A DNA stretch of 64,000 nucleotides from a bacterium (GCA_002716355.1 PBAU01000003.1:186001-250000); one strand, 5' to 3'; shown: positions 1 through 8,807, numbered from the stretch's first letter. A program made the numbers and translations. Notes: generated by a model not told the origin, from the sequence alone.

Positions 1-221
1 AAAGCAACACATGGCTCTTCACCTGTCCCAATTTGAGCTAAAACACCGGTCTCTGCAATTGGATGCTCGTATTCAACATTAAGCTCATCTAATTTTTCCC
101 TTATAAGCTGACTGGTTTTAAACTCCTCATACATTGTTTCTGGATACTTATGAATCTCTCGCCTAATGGAAACAACCCACTCCTCTATATTTTTAGCTTC
201 TGATAAAAAATCTATCTTCAT
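1..221 (-). CDS. M20-family amidohydrolase/peptidase, N-terminal part only
   Basis: Only the first 73 codons are inside the window; the gene runs off the left edge. It starts with ATG at 221 (MKIDFLSEAKNIEEW). The N-terminus then gives IRREIHKYPETMYEEFKTSQ and a later ETGVLAQIG, which is the opening of the M20/M28-like amidohydrolase family (IAA-amino acid hydrolase, hippurate hydrolase, N-acyl-amino acid deacylase), with the R-R/E-H-x-x-P-E pattern. These enzymes are metal-dependent hydrolases of N-acyl amino acids. The metal ligands lie outside the window, so the substrate cannot be judged. The ATG shares one base with the nadE stop codon, so it is the promoter-distal gene of the long minus-strand operon. 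Confidence 0.75.
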   Translation of the reverse strand, partial: MKIDFLSEAKNIEEWVVSIRREIHKYPETMYEEFKTSQLIREKLDELNVEYEHPIAETGVLAQIGTGEEPCVA

Positions 222-1027
222 TAATCTTTCTCCTTAAAGGCACCTTTATTTTTGTAAACTGGTATATTTTTCATTTTATGTGAATTTTTAAAATTGAAAT
301 CAAGATACTTTTCAATAAGCTTAATCTCTTTTGCAGCAAGGGAACTCTTGTTGCTTTCGTACTTCTTTAAACCTGTCTTCATCACCCATTCAAGATCTTT
401 ATAAGATGCTCCTATCTGATCTTCATCAGTTCTTGAATCATCCCATAAGCCATCAGTTGGAGGTGCATCAATTATGGATTGATTGATGCCAAAAAACTTA
501 GCAAGATCCCATACTTCAGATTTGTAAAGATCTGCAATGGGAGCAATATCAACTCCACCATCTCCATATTTTGTATAAAAGCCAATACCGTAATCTTCAA
601 TTTTATTACCTGTTCCAACCACAATACCACTTTTAATTGCAGCAATATGATACAAACATGTCATTCTCAGCCTGGATCTTGTATTGGCTTCAGCATGCAG
701 GTTTGAAAATTTTCCTATTGGATCAGGGCTCAAAGAGGCAATAAAAGATTCGAATGGAGCAGTTAGATCAAGCTCCATCACTTGAACATTTGGATATTTT
801 TCAGAAAGCCATTCAAGATGAATTTTTGCCAATGATAGTTGTTTCTGATTTTGCCTAATCGGAATCGACAATGCATAAGTTGAAATACCTGTTGCTGCAG
901 CTAGGGTTGAAGCGACAGCTGAATCAACACCTCCAGAAACCCCGACAACTAAAGATTGAATTTCATTATCAGAACAATAATCCTTAATCCAGCAAGCAAT
1001 ATCCAATGACAACTTTTGATAATTCAT
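221..1027 (-). CDS. nadE: NAD synthetase
   Basis: The product is a 268-aa amidating ligase that converts deamido-NAD to NAD with ATP and an amine donor. The N-terminal ATP-pyrophosphatase loop is plain (VVGVSGGVDSAVAST, about residues 29-43). The middle carries GTGNKIEDYGIGFYTKYGDGG, with the family-typical acidic and GDGG stretch, followed by DIAPIADLYKSEVWDLAKF. No glutaminase (nitrilase) domain is attached, so the enzyme should use ammonia or a separate glutaminase. The open frame extends to a TTG two codons upstream, but the ATG at 1027 fits the NadE N-terminus better. It follows the glycosyltransferase gene after 23 bases and ends on the ATG of the M20 gene. Confidence 0.93.
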   Translation of the reverse strand: MNYQKLSLDIACWIKDYCSDNEIQSLVVGVSGGVDSAVASTLAAATGISTYALSIPIRQNQKQLSLAKIHLEWLSEKYPNVQVMELDLTAPFESFIASLSPDPIGKFSNLHAEANTRSRLRMTCLYHIAAIKSGIVVGTGNKIEDYGIGFYTKYGDGGVDIAPIADLYKSEVWDLAKFFGINQSIIDAPPTDGLWDDSRTDEDQIGASYKDLEWVMKTGLKKYESNKSSLAAKEIKLIEKYLDFNFKNSHKMKNIPVYKNKGAFKEKD

Positions 1028-1050
1028 AAACAATAAATATGATTCTAAAT

Positions 1051-2058
1051 CTATCTTTGTCCTAAGATTTTACTCTTAAACCTCCAGGAGAAACTATTTA
1101 AAATCAATCTAGATTTTTTTAATCTTAAATATAGCTCCCTGGCTTTAGAAACTGATGGTTTGCCAGTAACAATATTACCCTTCAAGCCTTGGTGTTTCAT
1201 TTTTTTCAAAAGAGAATTCGAAATCAATCCTCTTTTATTGACTTCAGAAAGTTTTAATTTTTCAATAATTGAAGCTAAATGTTCTGGATCTTCATGGTCT
1301 ACAAACCACCCACCGCCATTCTCAACAATAAAATCTCCTAAATGCTCTCCTTGCGTAACGATGACAGGTTTGCTGCAAATCATTGCGTCCAGTAAACGTG
1401 TCCTATATGCAATAGGGGCCTCGATGCTTTCCTTACTGTGCAGAGACACCCAAGCAAGTGCATTATTCACATAATCCAGATACTCTTTCTTGGCTGTAAA
1501 CCTGTTTATCTCTACTTTCTCAGAACTCAAACCCTTCATGGCGGCATTTCTAAAAAATGCACCATTGTATCTGTCTGAAAAAATAACACCCTTGTATTTT
1601 GTATCAGCAATACTCACAGCCTCAACAAACGTTTTAGGATCAAGCCAATCCCAGCCGCCACCACCCCAAATCAAATAAAGATTATTTTTTGGAGAAAAAG
1701 AGAAATTTGCTGGAACTGGAGGTATTACAGAAAAATCTTTTTTTGAAAATTCATCAACAATATCTGGGTACATGTTTTTTCTTAATTCAAATTGCATATC
1801 ATGTGCAAAAATAAAATGAGAACCAAGAAGAAGTGCGATCTTTTCTAACATTGCACTACTTTCCTGAATATGAATATCATCTGGAAACCTGTAGTAATTC
1901 TCTTGACAAATTGGTGTTAAAAAATCAACAATCCAAGGTTTTCCATCCCATATTTCTTTATTTGACATTAACAATCTTGGGGGGCCTACAACAAAAGAAT
2001 CATCATTTAACAATTCAGATAGCTGCAATTGTCTCCTGTCTTCGGCTTTTAAAACCAT
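1051..2058 (-). CDS. glycosyltransferase, GT4-like (group 1)
   Basis: A 335-aa protein with the two-lobed look of GT-B glycosyltransferases. A glycine-rich strand (YLIWGGGGWDWLDPKTFVEAV) in the middle is followed by sequence resembling the donor-binding lobe: VSLHSKESIEAPIAYRTRLLDAMICSKPVIVTQGEHLGDFIVENGGGWFV, where group 1 enzymes carry the E-x7-E region. No signal peptide or membrane segment is seen. The ATG at 2058 overlaps the end of the upstream GT2 gene by ten bases, so the two are probably translated together and act in the same envelope polysaccharide or glycolipid pathway. Donor and acceptor cannot be told. The family call rests on overall pattern, not on a single diagnostic motif. 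Confidence 0.7.
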   Translation of the reverse strand: MVLKAEDRRQLQLSELLNDDSFVVGPPRLLMSNKEIWDGKPWIVDFLTPICQENYYRFPDDIHIQESSAMLEKIALLLGSHFIFAHDMQFELRKNMYPDIVDEFSKKDFSVIPPVPANFSFSPKNNLYLIWGGGGWDWLDPKTFVEAVSIADTKYKGVIFSDRYNGAFFRNAAMKGLSSEKVEINRFTAKKEYLDYVNNALAWVSLHSKESIEAPIAYRTRLLDAMICSKPVIVTQGEHLGDFIVENGGGWFVDHEDPEHLASIIEKLKLSEVNKRGLISNSLLKKMKHQGLKGNIVTGKPSVSKARELYLRLKKSRLILNSFSWRFKSKILGQR

Positions 2059-3032
2059 AATTGATAAACTCGCTCTAATAGCTTTTTTGAAATCATCTTT
2101 GGAAAAGCTGGATTAACTGGATCTTCAAGCAAATGTCTAGTTTTTTTGAATGAATATTCATTCAAATCTGAAAAATTTCTTAATTCTGATATTTTTTCAA
2201 CATAACGAGAAATATTTCTTCTTGAATGCCAACAGCCATTCGCAATCTCACTAAAACCCATTTTTTGAGATTCTGATTCTCGTACTTTTGAAAAGCTCCA
2301 CGCTAAAGATAAATATTCAGAAAGAATGTTAGATGGTATATTTAAAAGTAAAGATAAAAAACTATTCCTCTCCATCATCCTTTCTCTAAAGCCAGATTCC
2401 CTTCCACTCGTATGTTGACCTGCGTGGCATATTGAAATGTCATTATCTCTAACAAAAAAAGTTTTAAAACCAAGCCTATTTGCCCTCCATCCAAATTCTG
2501 TATCTTCAAAATAACAAAAAAAATCAGTGCAAAAGCCACCGGCTTTTTCATAAGATTTTCGATCCATTAAAGAGCATGCTCCACAAGCAAATAAAGTTTC
2601 TGAATTATCTTTTGAAAATAGCTTTTTTCCGCAATTCAAAGAGAGCCCATACCCGAAAACATTCATCCCTCCACCATCAAACTCAACATGAGTTCCTTTT
2701 TTATTTAATATCCTGAAGCCAACAAAAGGTTCAAAGCTTTTGTACCTGTTTAATGAATCAAAAAAACCTTCAGAGACGCTTAAATCATCATTTAACAAAA
2801 GAACATGATCGGAATTACTGTTTCTTATCCCAAAATCACACGCTCCAGCAAAACCTAATCTTTTTTTTGTCTGAATGATGTTTAGCGATGAAGGTACATC
2901 TTTCCATAAAGGGTGGTGCCCATCTTTTATTATAAAAATCTTTTCTTTATCGAAACCCTGACGGACAAGTTGAGAGATCAATAAGTTAAGATTTTCTCCC
3001 CCTAGCATGCTTGGGATTAAAACATCAATCAT
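2049..3032 (-). CDS. glycosyltransferase family 2
   Basis: A 327-aa GT-A fold transferase. The N-terminus gives IDVLIPSMLGGENLNLLISQL, then KKRLGFAGACDFGIRNSN and the acidic HVLLLNDDLSVSEGFF, equivalent to the DDD/DxD nucleotide-sugar site of rhamnosyl- and mannosyltransferase-like GT2 enzymes. A later CYFEDTEFGWRANRLGFK holds the ED..-W-R catalytic region typical of that subgroup. The ATG at 3032 lies inside the acpS stop region; an in-frame TTG two codons earlier is possible. Paired with the following GT4 gene it should build a surface glycan. The sugar is unknown. Confidence 0.85.
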   Translation of the reverse strand: MIDVLIPSMLGGENLNLLISQLVRQGFDKEKIFIIKDGHHPLWKDVPSSLNIIQTKKRLGFAGACDFGIRNSNSDHVLLLNDDLSVSEGFFDSLNRYKSFEPFVGFRILNKKGTHVEFDGGGMNVFGYGLSLNCGKKLFSKDNSETLFACGACSLMDRKSYEKAGGFCTDFFCYFEDTEFGWRANRLGFKTFFVRDNDISICHAGQHTSGRESGFRERMMERNSFLSLLLNIPSNILSEYLSLAWSFSKVRESESQKMGFSEIANGCWHSRRNISRYVEKISELRNFSDLNEYSFKKTRHLLEDPVNPAFPKMISKKLLERVYQLWF

Positions 3033-3387
3033 TTTCAATCACCACAAATGCAATTGAACAACCTAAGCTATGAGAAATTGATAAATGACTTTTTTTATTT
3101 TTCATTTTTGATTTAATTTTTTCTGAAAAACAAAAAAATGGTTTTCCTTTTGGGTTGCTCAAAACACCTAGATCATTAGGTTTAAATGAGATTCCAGAAG
3201 CTTTATAAAATGCTTCCTTCGCAGCTATCCTTGAGGCTAATTTTTCAGCTGACCATTTTGAAGATCTTAAATCCTCTAGCTCTTTTGAATGTAAAGTTTT
3301 TTTTAACCTTTCCTCACTCCAATCAAGCCAATGAGCAATTTCTTTTTCGTAAACCAGATCAACGCCTACTCCGAAAACTTTTGACAT
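3025..3387 (-). CDS. acpS: holo-[acyl-carrier-protein] synthase
   Basis: A 120-aa protein that transfers 4'-phosphopantetheine from CoA to acyl carrier protein. The two signature motifs are present: GVGVDLVYEKEI at the N-terminus (metal-binding Asp) and KLASRIAAKEAFYKASG at about residues 58-74 (WxxKEAxxK-like). HLSISHS near the C-terminus is also conserved. The length matches the AcpS family (about 120-126 aa). It sits three bases downstream of the YbbR gene, where glmM is often found in other bacteria. Confidence 0.95.
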   Translation of the reverse strand: MSKVFGVGVDLVYEKEIAHWLDWSEERLKKTLHSKELEDLRSSKWSAEKLASRIAAKEAFYKASGISFKPNDLGVLSNPKGKPFFCFSEKIKSKMKNKKSHLSISHSLGCSIAFVVIEND

Positions 3388-3390
3388 AAA

Positions 3391-4608
3391 CTACTTCTTC
3401 TTTAAAGTTACATACTTAGGGCTGATGGTTTTTGTTGCAAGCCCAGATGGAAGAGCTACAACTATTTCTCTTTCGCATGAATCAACATCATTACAGGCGC
3501 TAACCTCAACATGAATTGATTCCAAAAGAGCTGCCTCTCTTCCTATCCATTTTGCTATCTGGTTAACTGGACCTCTTATCACTAAGCTTATATTTGAAGG
3601 AGAAGCGATATACCCGCCACCTATAACTTTCACAGGAATAAGTGATGATATTTCCAGATCACTAATTATCTGAGATACCTCAACTGCAACAATGACTTTT
3701 TTAGGGTTTGATGTTGTTTCAGCTGGAGAAAAAACATCAATCATTAATTCAAATGTTTCACTTCTTCCATCAAGAGAAATTGGATTTGTTGAAACTGAAT
3801 TTAAATTTCTAATAATTTTTACAGGACCTTCAATAATTATGGTTGAAGGGTCCACTGCAATAGAGCTTATAAAAAAACCACTTTCAAGCTGGCCGCTAAA
3901 ATCAGGCTGAATCGAAACAACCCTTTTGTCTCTAACAGTCTGTGCGACAACTTCAACTCTTACCTCTTCTGGCTCAAAAGTTAAACCCTGTATGAGGCGT
4001 CCATTTTCATCTCTTGCAACAGGTTTTAAATTTTTACTCTCAGATTCAACTATAGTACCTAAGTTCAGTTCAACCTCTATGTTTTTCAAATTATTCATAA
4101 GATCCAAAGGACCGCTAACAACAACGAAAGATGGATCCAATCGCCAATCAACTATCTGAACACCATTAGGAGCCTCTCCCCTCTTGTAAACCTCGACTGG
4201 AGACTCCTTTTCAAGCCATTTTTCAACCTGTATGCTTACTTTTTTTGAACCACCTACATGTTTTATACCTTGACCTTTTGGGGGCCTGACCAGAATTGTT
4301 GCTTCAGCAAGCCCACTCCCTTCAGGATACTTATCAAATCTAGCCTCTACAGCTACTGTATCAAGAAGAAGGTTATTAAGTCTTGTCCTGCCGCCAGACA
4401 GTTCTATTTCAAATTCCAAATCCCTAGAGTCAACTCTGTATTCCGAAGGAAGATTGACGGGCACAGCCTCAAAAACATAAGTTTCTCTTGCATTTGGATT
4501 GCCAGTAACCACCTGGACTTCAAGAAGCACTGCAAGAATAAAACACAAAATAAATAAAGACCACTCATTTGCATCTTTTGGAAGCCATTTTATTTTAGGT
4601 ATCTTCAT
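3391..4608 (-). CDS. YbbR/CdaR-like regulator of diadenylate cyclase
   Basis: A 405-aa single-pass membrane protein. An N-terminal helix (SLFILCFILAVLLEVQVV, about residues 17-34) is followed by an extracytoplasmic part with repeated YbbR-like beta modules. Recurrent patterns such as VEVYKRGEAPNGVQI, WRLDPSFVVVSGPLDLMNNL and IAVDPSTIIIEGPVKIIRNL show the '-P-x3-V-x-GP' repeat. Members of this family bind and modulate the membrane diadenylate cyclase CdaA in Firmicutes. The start codon overlaps the dacA stop by four bases, the classical cdaA-cdaR order, so the partner role is well supported by context. Confidence 0.85.
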   Translation of the reverse strand: MKIPKIKWLPKDANEWSLFILCFILAVLLEVQVVTGNPNARETYVFEAVPVNLPSEYRVDSRDLEFEIELSGGRTRLNNLLLDTVAVEARFDKYPEGSGLAEATILVRPPKGQGIKHVGGSKKVSIQVEKWLEKESPVEVYKRGEAPNGVQIVDWRLDPSFVVVSGPLDLMNNLKNIEVELNLGTIVESESKNLKPVARDENGRLIQGLTFEPEEVRVEVVAQTVRDKRVVSIQPDFSGQLESGFFISSIAVDPSTIIIEGPVKIIRNLNSVSTNPISLDGRSETFELMIDVFSPAETTSNPKKVIVAVEVSQIISDLEISSLIPVKVIGGGYIASPSNISLVIRGPVNQIAKWIGREAALLESIHVEVSACNDVDSCEREIVVALPSGLATKTISPKYVTLKKK

Positions 4609-5357
4609 ATTGTTCTCTCAATAAACTTAGTTAGCTCTTCTTCAATCATTTCGAAACTTAAATTTTGTTTTAATTGTCCCCCCTCTGAAAGTGAAACTGA
4701 TTGATTCTCCTCTGATACAACAATTGATAATGCTCCTGTTCCACCAGTAGCACTTTGTGCGGCTCTGTGCCTTGTGCCATAACCTTTATACTCAGCTCCT
4801 CCTGGGGGTAATGGGATAATAACCTGGGCTTTTCTTACCCTTCCTGACCTAACAACAACCGCTCCATCATGTAATGGACTTTGTGTTTGAAATATGGATT
4901 TAAGAAGACCTACAGTGACTTTTGAATCTAACTCAACCCCACCAAGCTCACCTAATATATTTTCCAACCTGTCACTTCCCTCAAAAACAATCAAAGCTCC
5001 TAATCTGCTTCTCTTGAATTCCCTTAAAGAGCCCATAACTGTTGACACCAAAGCGCTAGCATCTTCAGAATTTCCTAAAACCGAACCCTTAAACCAACCC
5101 TTAACAGATATCCCTTCTAGGCTTCTTCTTATTTCAGTCTGAAACAAGACCACAAAAAGAATTGGAAGCAGCATTCCGGCTCTTTCGACAATCCATGATA
5201 TAGCCAAAAAACCCATTGCTTCTAACGCTCTGGCAAGAAGCACAACGGCAATAATAGACCATGCTACCCTCAAGAACTTCTTGCTCCTCAATGGTCGCAA
5301 AACGGTATAAAAGAGAACTGTTACAAACAACGTCTCAACGATGGTTTTAAACAGCAT
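4605..5357 (-). CDS. dacA: diadenylate cyclase (c-di-AMP synthase), CdaA type
   Basis: A 250-aa membrane enzyme that makes c-di-AMP from two ATP. Three hydrophobic segments fill residues 1-75. They are followed by the DAC domain with both catalytic signatures, QSPLHDGAVVV (DGA motif) and YGTRHRAAQSATGGTGALSI (RHR motif). The order of membrane part, short linker, DAC domain is that of CdaA/DacA. It lies 23 bases after rpsI and overlaps the YbbR gene, so second-messenger synthesis appears to be cotranscribed with the ribosomal proteins. c-di-AMP usually controls osmolyte and potassium uptake and wall homeostasis. Confidence 0.95.
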   Translation of the reverse strand: MLFKTIVETLFVTVLFYTVLRPLRSKKFLRVAWSIIAVVLLARALEAMGFLAISWIVERAGMLLPILFVVLFQTEIRRSLEGISVKGWFKGSVLGNSEDASALVSTVMGSLREFKRSRLGALIVFEGSDRLENILGELGGVELDSKVTVGLLKSIFQTQSPLHDGAVVVRSGRVRKAQVIIPLPPGGAEYKGYGTRHRAAQSATGGTGALSIVVSEENQSVSLSEGGQLKQNLSFEMIEEELTKFIERTI

Positions 5358-5380
5358 GTATAAAGTTTACAACAAATCCT

Positions 5381-5785
5381 CTAACGTTTAGAGAATTGCG
5401 GTGCCTTTCTGGCTTTCTTTAAACCATACTTCTTTCTTTCTTTTGATCGAGAATCTCTTGTTAAGCATCCGGAATCTCTTAATGTTGTTCTCAAACTAGG
5501 ATCGACCTCACACAAAACCCTAGCGATAGCTAATTTTGAAGCTCCAGCCTGACCCCTTTGACCTCCACCTTTTACAGTTATTGAAATAGCCAATTCTCCT
5601 TCTGAATATTTCTCTTGTGCTATCTTTAAAGGAGTTAACATCTCTTCTTGTAATTCTCTTCTTGTAAAGTATTTCTCAAGAGGTTTCCCATTAACCCTTA
5701 AACCCTCTCTGCCAACACCATCTCTCAAAACAGCTACAGCTACAGAGCTTTTTCTCCTACCAACAGCGGAATACACTCTACTCAT
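5381..5785 (-). CDS. rpsI: 30S ribosomal protein S9
   Basis: 134 aa. It begins YSAVGRRKSSVAVAVLRDG and ends KYGLKKARKAPQFSKR, the S9 C-terminal tail that reaches the P-site tRNA. The GGGQRGQAGASKLAIARVL segment is also typical. The ATG overlaps the rplM stop by four bases. The normal rplM-rpsI pair has been joined onto the alpha operon here. Confidence 0.98.
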   Translation of the reverse strand: MSRVYSAVGRRKSSVAVAVLRDGVGREGLRVNGKPLEKYFTRRELQEEMLTPLKIAQEKYSEGELAISITVKGGGQRGQAGASKLAIARVLCEVDPSLRTTLRDSGCLTRDSRSKERKKYGLKKARKAPQFSKR

Positions 5786-6225
5786 GTTAAGTCAACCTCC
5801 TGTGGATTTTGAGCTTTATGCGGATGCATATCACCAGCATAAACCTTCAACCTCGCTAACCTTTCCTTACGATTAACAGATTTTGGCAACATTCCGTTAA
5901 CTGCATTCCTTATTAAAGCCTGAGGTTTTCTTTTCCTTAAAGATGAAACTGATTCCATCTTAAGGCCTCCAGGCGTTCCTGAATGCCTGTAATAAACTTT
6001 ATCTTCTTCCTTATTTCCCGTAAGGGCAACTTTTTCAGCATTCAAAACTACAACAAACGAACCATTGTCTATATGGGGAGACCTGTCTTTTTTGTCAGAT
6101 CCAATAAGTAATGCTGCTATCTTTGTAGCTGCTTTGCCCAAAATTTTATTATCAACATTCAAAACAAACCACTTTCTTTCTTCTTCAACTTTTAGATGAG
6201 ATGTTTTGGTTCCTTTATTTATCAT
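5782..6225 (-). CDS. rplM: 50S ribosomal protein L13
   Basis: 147 aa. Core L13 motifs are visible: WFVLNVDNKILGKAATKIA, then VYYRHSGTPGGLK and NAVNGMLPKSVNRKERLARLKVYAGDMHPH. The product is an early assembly protein of the 50S subunit. It overlaps rplQ by 11 bases at its start and rpsI by four at its end. Confidence 0.98.
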   Translation of the reverse strand: MINKGTKTSHLKVEEERKWFVLNVDNKILGKAATKIAALLIGSDKKDRSPHIDNGSFVVVLNAEKVALTGNKEEDKVYYRHSGTPGGLKMESVSSLRKRKPQALIRNAVNGMLPKSVNRKERLARLKVYAGDMHPHKAQNPQEVDLT

Positions 6226-6661
6226 TATCGTTCACCTCTTCTTTTTTTGTTGATTCTGAATCTGAAGCGCTAACACCCTCATCGATGTTATCCACCCATG
6301 TAACTATAGCCATCTGAGAAGAATCACCTAATCTGGTTTTGGTTTTCACGATTCTGAAAAAACCAGTAGATCTTGAAAGTTTAGAAACTATAGAGAACAA
6401 TCTTCTTGATGCTTTTTCCCCAAGCTGACCTGAAGGTAGTTTTTTCAAGATATATCTTATGTTATTTTTATCATTTGATTTTTTAGCTCTTGATGCAATT
6501 GAATCAACATAAGAGTTAATAACCTTAGCCTTTGCGAAAGTCGTTTCAATTTTTCCTTCAAGAATTAAAGATGCTGCAAAATTTCTTAAAAGAGAGTTGC
6601 GTGCACCTTTCGATCTGTTTTTTCCAAACCCTAATTTTCTTTTATGTAACAAATGTCTCAT
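6215..6661 (-). CDS. rplQ: 50S ribosomal protein L17 with acidic tail
   Basis: 148 aa. The N-terminus MRHLLHKRKLGFGKNRSKGARN is diagnostic for L17 (MRH-x7-L-R/G pattern). The conserved core ends around residue 120 at MAIVTWVDN. A further 25 or so residues are rich in Asp, Glu and Ser (IDEGVSASDSESTKKEEVND), longer than the usual L17 of about 120 aa. The gene starts one base after the rpoA stop. Confidence 0.97.
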   Translation of the reverse strand: MRHLLHKRKLGFGKNRSKGARNSLLRNFAASLILEGKIETTFAKAKVINSYVDSIASRAKKSNDKNNIRYILKKLPSGQLGEKASRRLFSIVSKLSRSTGFFRIVKTKTRLGDSSQMAIVTWVDNIDEGVSASDSESTKKEEVNDNDK

Positions 6662-6662
6662 C

Positions 6663-7655
6663 TTACTCTTCCCTTAAGCTCAGTCCTACTTTTGCCATCT
6701 TGTCCAAAACCTCTCTCTGGGCAACTTCTCCTACCCTGCTTAAAGATTTCAAACCTTTTCTTGTTACCATTTCCAAGCTATCTATAGTATCAATACCATT
6801 ATTCCTTAAAGCATTTTCAGTTCTTGGTCTCAGGCCAAGCTCAGACAGAGGCCTAAATGTCTTAACCTCATCCTCATCCTTTTTGGAATAAAGATCAAAG
6901 TCAACATGCCAATCATCAAATGATATTCTTTCAAAATGAGTTTTAAGCATCTCTGTTGCTTCTTTGAAAGCATCTTCACATCTATAACCATCTTTCACAG
7001 ACATTGAAAGTCTCAATCTTTGATAAGAGCCATCTTCACCAACTCTCTCCTGAACAGTTTCAGGAAAAACATTAATAACTGGACTATGAGAGCAGTCAAT
7101 ACGAATAACGCCAGCAGGAAAGCTTGATCTTGACTTCCAATCCTTGCTAACATCAGAAGGTCTTAATTGCGTTGCAGGAATGAATCCACGATTTTTCTTC
7201 ATTCCAATCTTTAAAGTAACCGCAGTCTCTTCTTCCAAATGAAATAAAACTTCATCAGGATTTACAACTTTAAAACCTGGATGAGCAGATATCATTCCAG
7301 CAGTCACAGGACCTGGCTTATTTGCCGTTAGCTCAACTGTAACCATTTCAGTTTCCTCATCAAGCACAAAACTTGCAGCTCTAATGTTCTGAGTTATCTC
7401 AATCACCGCCTCTCTAACACCAGGGAGATTTTGATATTCATGATAAACATGAAAAGATTTTTTCTCATGTTCACAATCTTTAAAATAGATAAAGGTCGCA
7501 GAGGTTCCTGATACGCTTGACATCAAAACCCTGCGATATGCAGTACCTACAGTCTCTCCCCAGCCTCTAACCAAGGGCCATAATTCAACTACAGCAGAAG
7601 AAGCATCTTCGCTTTCTTCAACTAAATTTATTTTTATTGGTTCAAATTCAATCAT
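6663..7655 (-). CDS. rpoA: DNA-directed RNA polymerase subunit alpha
   Basis: 330 aa, full length. The N-terminal dimerisation domain holds VRGWGETVGTAYRRVLMSS, and a linker leads to the C-terminal domain, with PLSELGLRPRTENALRNNGI and SLSRVGEVAQREVLDKM (two helix-hairpin-helix-like segments contacting UP elements and activators). It lies between rpsK and rplQ. The rpsD gene that often separates rpsK and rpoA is absent; only three bases lie between them. Confidence 0.98.
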   Translation of the reverse strand: MIEFEPIKINLVEESEDASSAVVELWPLVRGWGETVGTAYRRVLMSSVSGTSATFIYFKDCEHEKKSFHVYHEYQNLPGVREAVIEITQNIRAASFVLDEETEMVTVELTANKPGPVTAGMISAHPGFKVVNPDEVLFHLEEETAVTLKIGMKKNRGFIPATQLRPSDVSKDWKSRSSFPAGVIRIDCSHSPVINVFPETVQERVGEDGSYQRLRLSMSVKDGYRCEDAFKEATEMLKTHFERISFDDWHVDFDLYSKKDEDEVKTFRPLSELGLRPRTENALRNNGIDTIDSLEMVTRKGLKSLSRVGEVAQREVLDKMAKVGLSLREE

Positions 7656-7658
7656 TTT

Positions 7659-8060
7659 TTATTTCCTCTTTATACTACGATCTCTAGTGCCGTTATGCGG
7701 CCTAGGAGTTACATCCTTTATTGAAGTCACTTCAATTGGAGAACCTTGAAATGACCTGATCACAGGCTCCCTGCCCAAACCTGGGCCTTTGCTCATAATC
7801 GATAACTTCTTCATCTGAAATTGGCTTAAAGCCAAATCAATCAATTTTTCTGCAGCTTGCTGAGCTGAGAAAGCAGTTGCTTTCCTTGACCCTTTGTAGC
7901 CAATATGGCCACCTGAAGACCAAGAAAGAACGTTCCCGTCTACATCAGTCAAAGTTATAACAGTGTTGTTGTAAGTTGATGTTACAAATAATCTACCTAC
8001 CGGTACGCTAAGCTTTTTCTTCTTTTTAACTTTCGCTTTTACTTTTTTACCTTTTGCCAT
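7659..8060 (-). CDS. rpsK: 30S ribosomal protein S11
   Basis: 133 aa. A lysine-rich N-terminal arm (KGKKVKAKVKKKKK) precedes the S11 core: TSTYNNTVITLTDVDGNVLSWSS and SIMSKGPGLGREPVIRS, ending PHNGTRDRSIKRK as expected for this platform protein. The start overlaps the rpsM stop by one base. Confidence 0.98.
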   Translation of the reverse strand: MAKGKKVKAKVKKKKKLSVPVGRLFVTSTYNNTVITLTDVDGNVLSWSSGGHIGYKGSRKATAFSAQQAAEKLIDLALSQFQMKKLSIMSKGPGLGREPVIRSFQGSPIEVTSIKDVTPRPHNGTRDRSIKRK

Positions 8061-8425
8061 TACTTTCTCCTTATAGCACTTCTTCTAGATCCCTTATGCG
8101 ATCTAGCATTCTTTTGAGTTTTTTGACCTCTGCACGGCAAACCTTTTATTCTTCTGTTTCCCCTATAACACTTAATATCAATGAGCCTTTGAACATCTTT
8201 CTGAAGTTTCTCTCTGAGCTCAGCCCCTATAAGACAATCTTTTTCTATAACACCTCTTATATTAACCAAATCTGAATCACTAAGATCTTTAATTCGTGTC
8301 TCAGAAGAGATGCTAGATTTTTTTAAGATTTTCTTGGCGGTTGTAGGGCCAATTCCATAAATTGAAGTTAAACCTATCCATGCAACCTTGTTGTCTGGGA
8401 TTTCAAAACCTGCTATTCTTGCCAT
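8060..8425 (-). CDS. rpsM: 30S ribosomal protein S13
   Basis: 121 aa. It begins ARIAGFEIPDNKVAWIGLTS with YGIGPTTAKKILK following. The C-terminal tail GLPCRGQKTQKNARSHKG is the part that reaches the A and P site tRNAs. The order rpmJ-rpsM-rpsK is standard. Confidence 0.98.
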   Translation of the reverse strand: MARIAGFEIPDNKVAWIGLTSIYGIGPTTAKKILKKSSISSETRIKDLSDSDLVNIRGVIEKDCLIGAELREKLQKDVQRLIDIKCYRGNRRIKGLPCRGQKTQKNARSHKGSRRSAIRRK

Positions 8426-8434
8426 AAATACTCC

Positions 8435-8548
8435 TTATCCCTGCCTCTGCCTACATCTTCTATTTGGACATACAACATGAAGGACTCCTTTTCTTTTTAC
8501 TGTTCTGCATTTGTCACATATGCGTTTCACTGAACTTCTAACTTTCAT
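8435..8548 (-). CDS. rpmJ: 50S ribosomal protein L36
   Basis: A 37-aa protein read on the minus strand from ATG at 8548 to TAA at 8435. The translation starts [20 protein letters not shown] and ends [12 protein letters not shown]. It has the L36 zinc-ribbon spacing: CDKC early, then C at CPNRRC. The fourth ligand position is Cys rather than the more usual His. The ATG is 11 bases inside the end of infA. A clear Shine-Dalgarno (AAGGAG) for rpsM lies across its stop. Confidence 0.95.
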   Translation of the reverse strand: MKVRSSVKRICDKCRTVKRKGVLHVVCPNRRCRQRQG

Positions 8549-8807
8549 CTTCCTTCTCCTTTAAATCCTCTTCAATTGATTCATTTTCGTCATAATACCT
8601 ATAAATAATCCTTCCTTTGGTTGGGTCATAAGGAGATATCTCTAATTTAACCATATCTCCCGCCATTACCTGAATAAAAAATTTTCTTATTCTGCCTGCG
8701 ATATGGGAAGTAACTTTATGCTTGCCATTTACCTCAACCAAAAACCTACCTCCAGGAAGGGCCTTAATAACCTTTCCTTTTATCTCTATTTTGTTTTCAG
8801 ACTTCAT
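8538..8807 (-). CDS. infA: translation initiation factor IF-1 with C-terminal extension
   Basis: 89 aa against the usual 72. The OB-fold core is intact: [20 protein letters not shown] and [20 protein letters not shown], then [14 protein letters not shown]. After the normal end near residue 73, a run of acidic residues follows ([17 protein letters not shown]). IF-1 binds the 30S A site during initiation. It starts on the adk stop (one-base overlap) and runs into rpmJ. Confidence 0.97.
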   Translation of the reverse strand: MKSENKIEIKGKVIKALPGGRFLVEVNGKHKVTSHIAGRIRKFFIQVMAGDMVKLEISPYDPTKGRIIYRYYDENESIEEDLKEKEDES

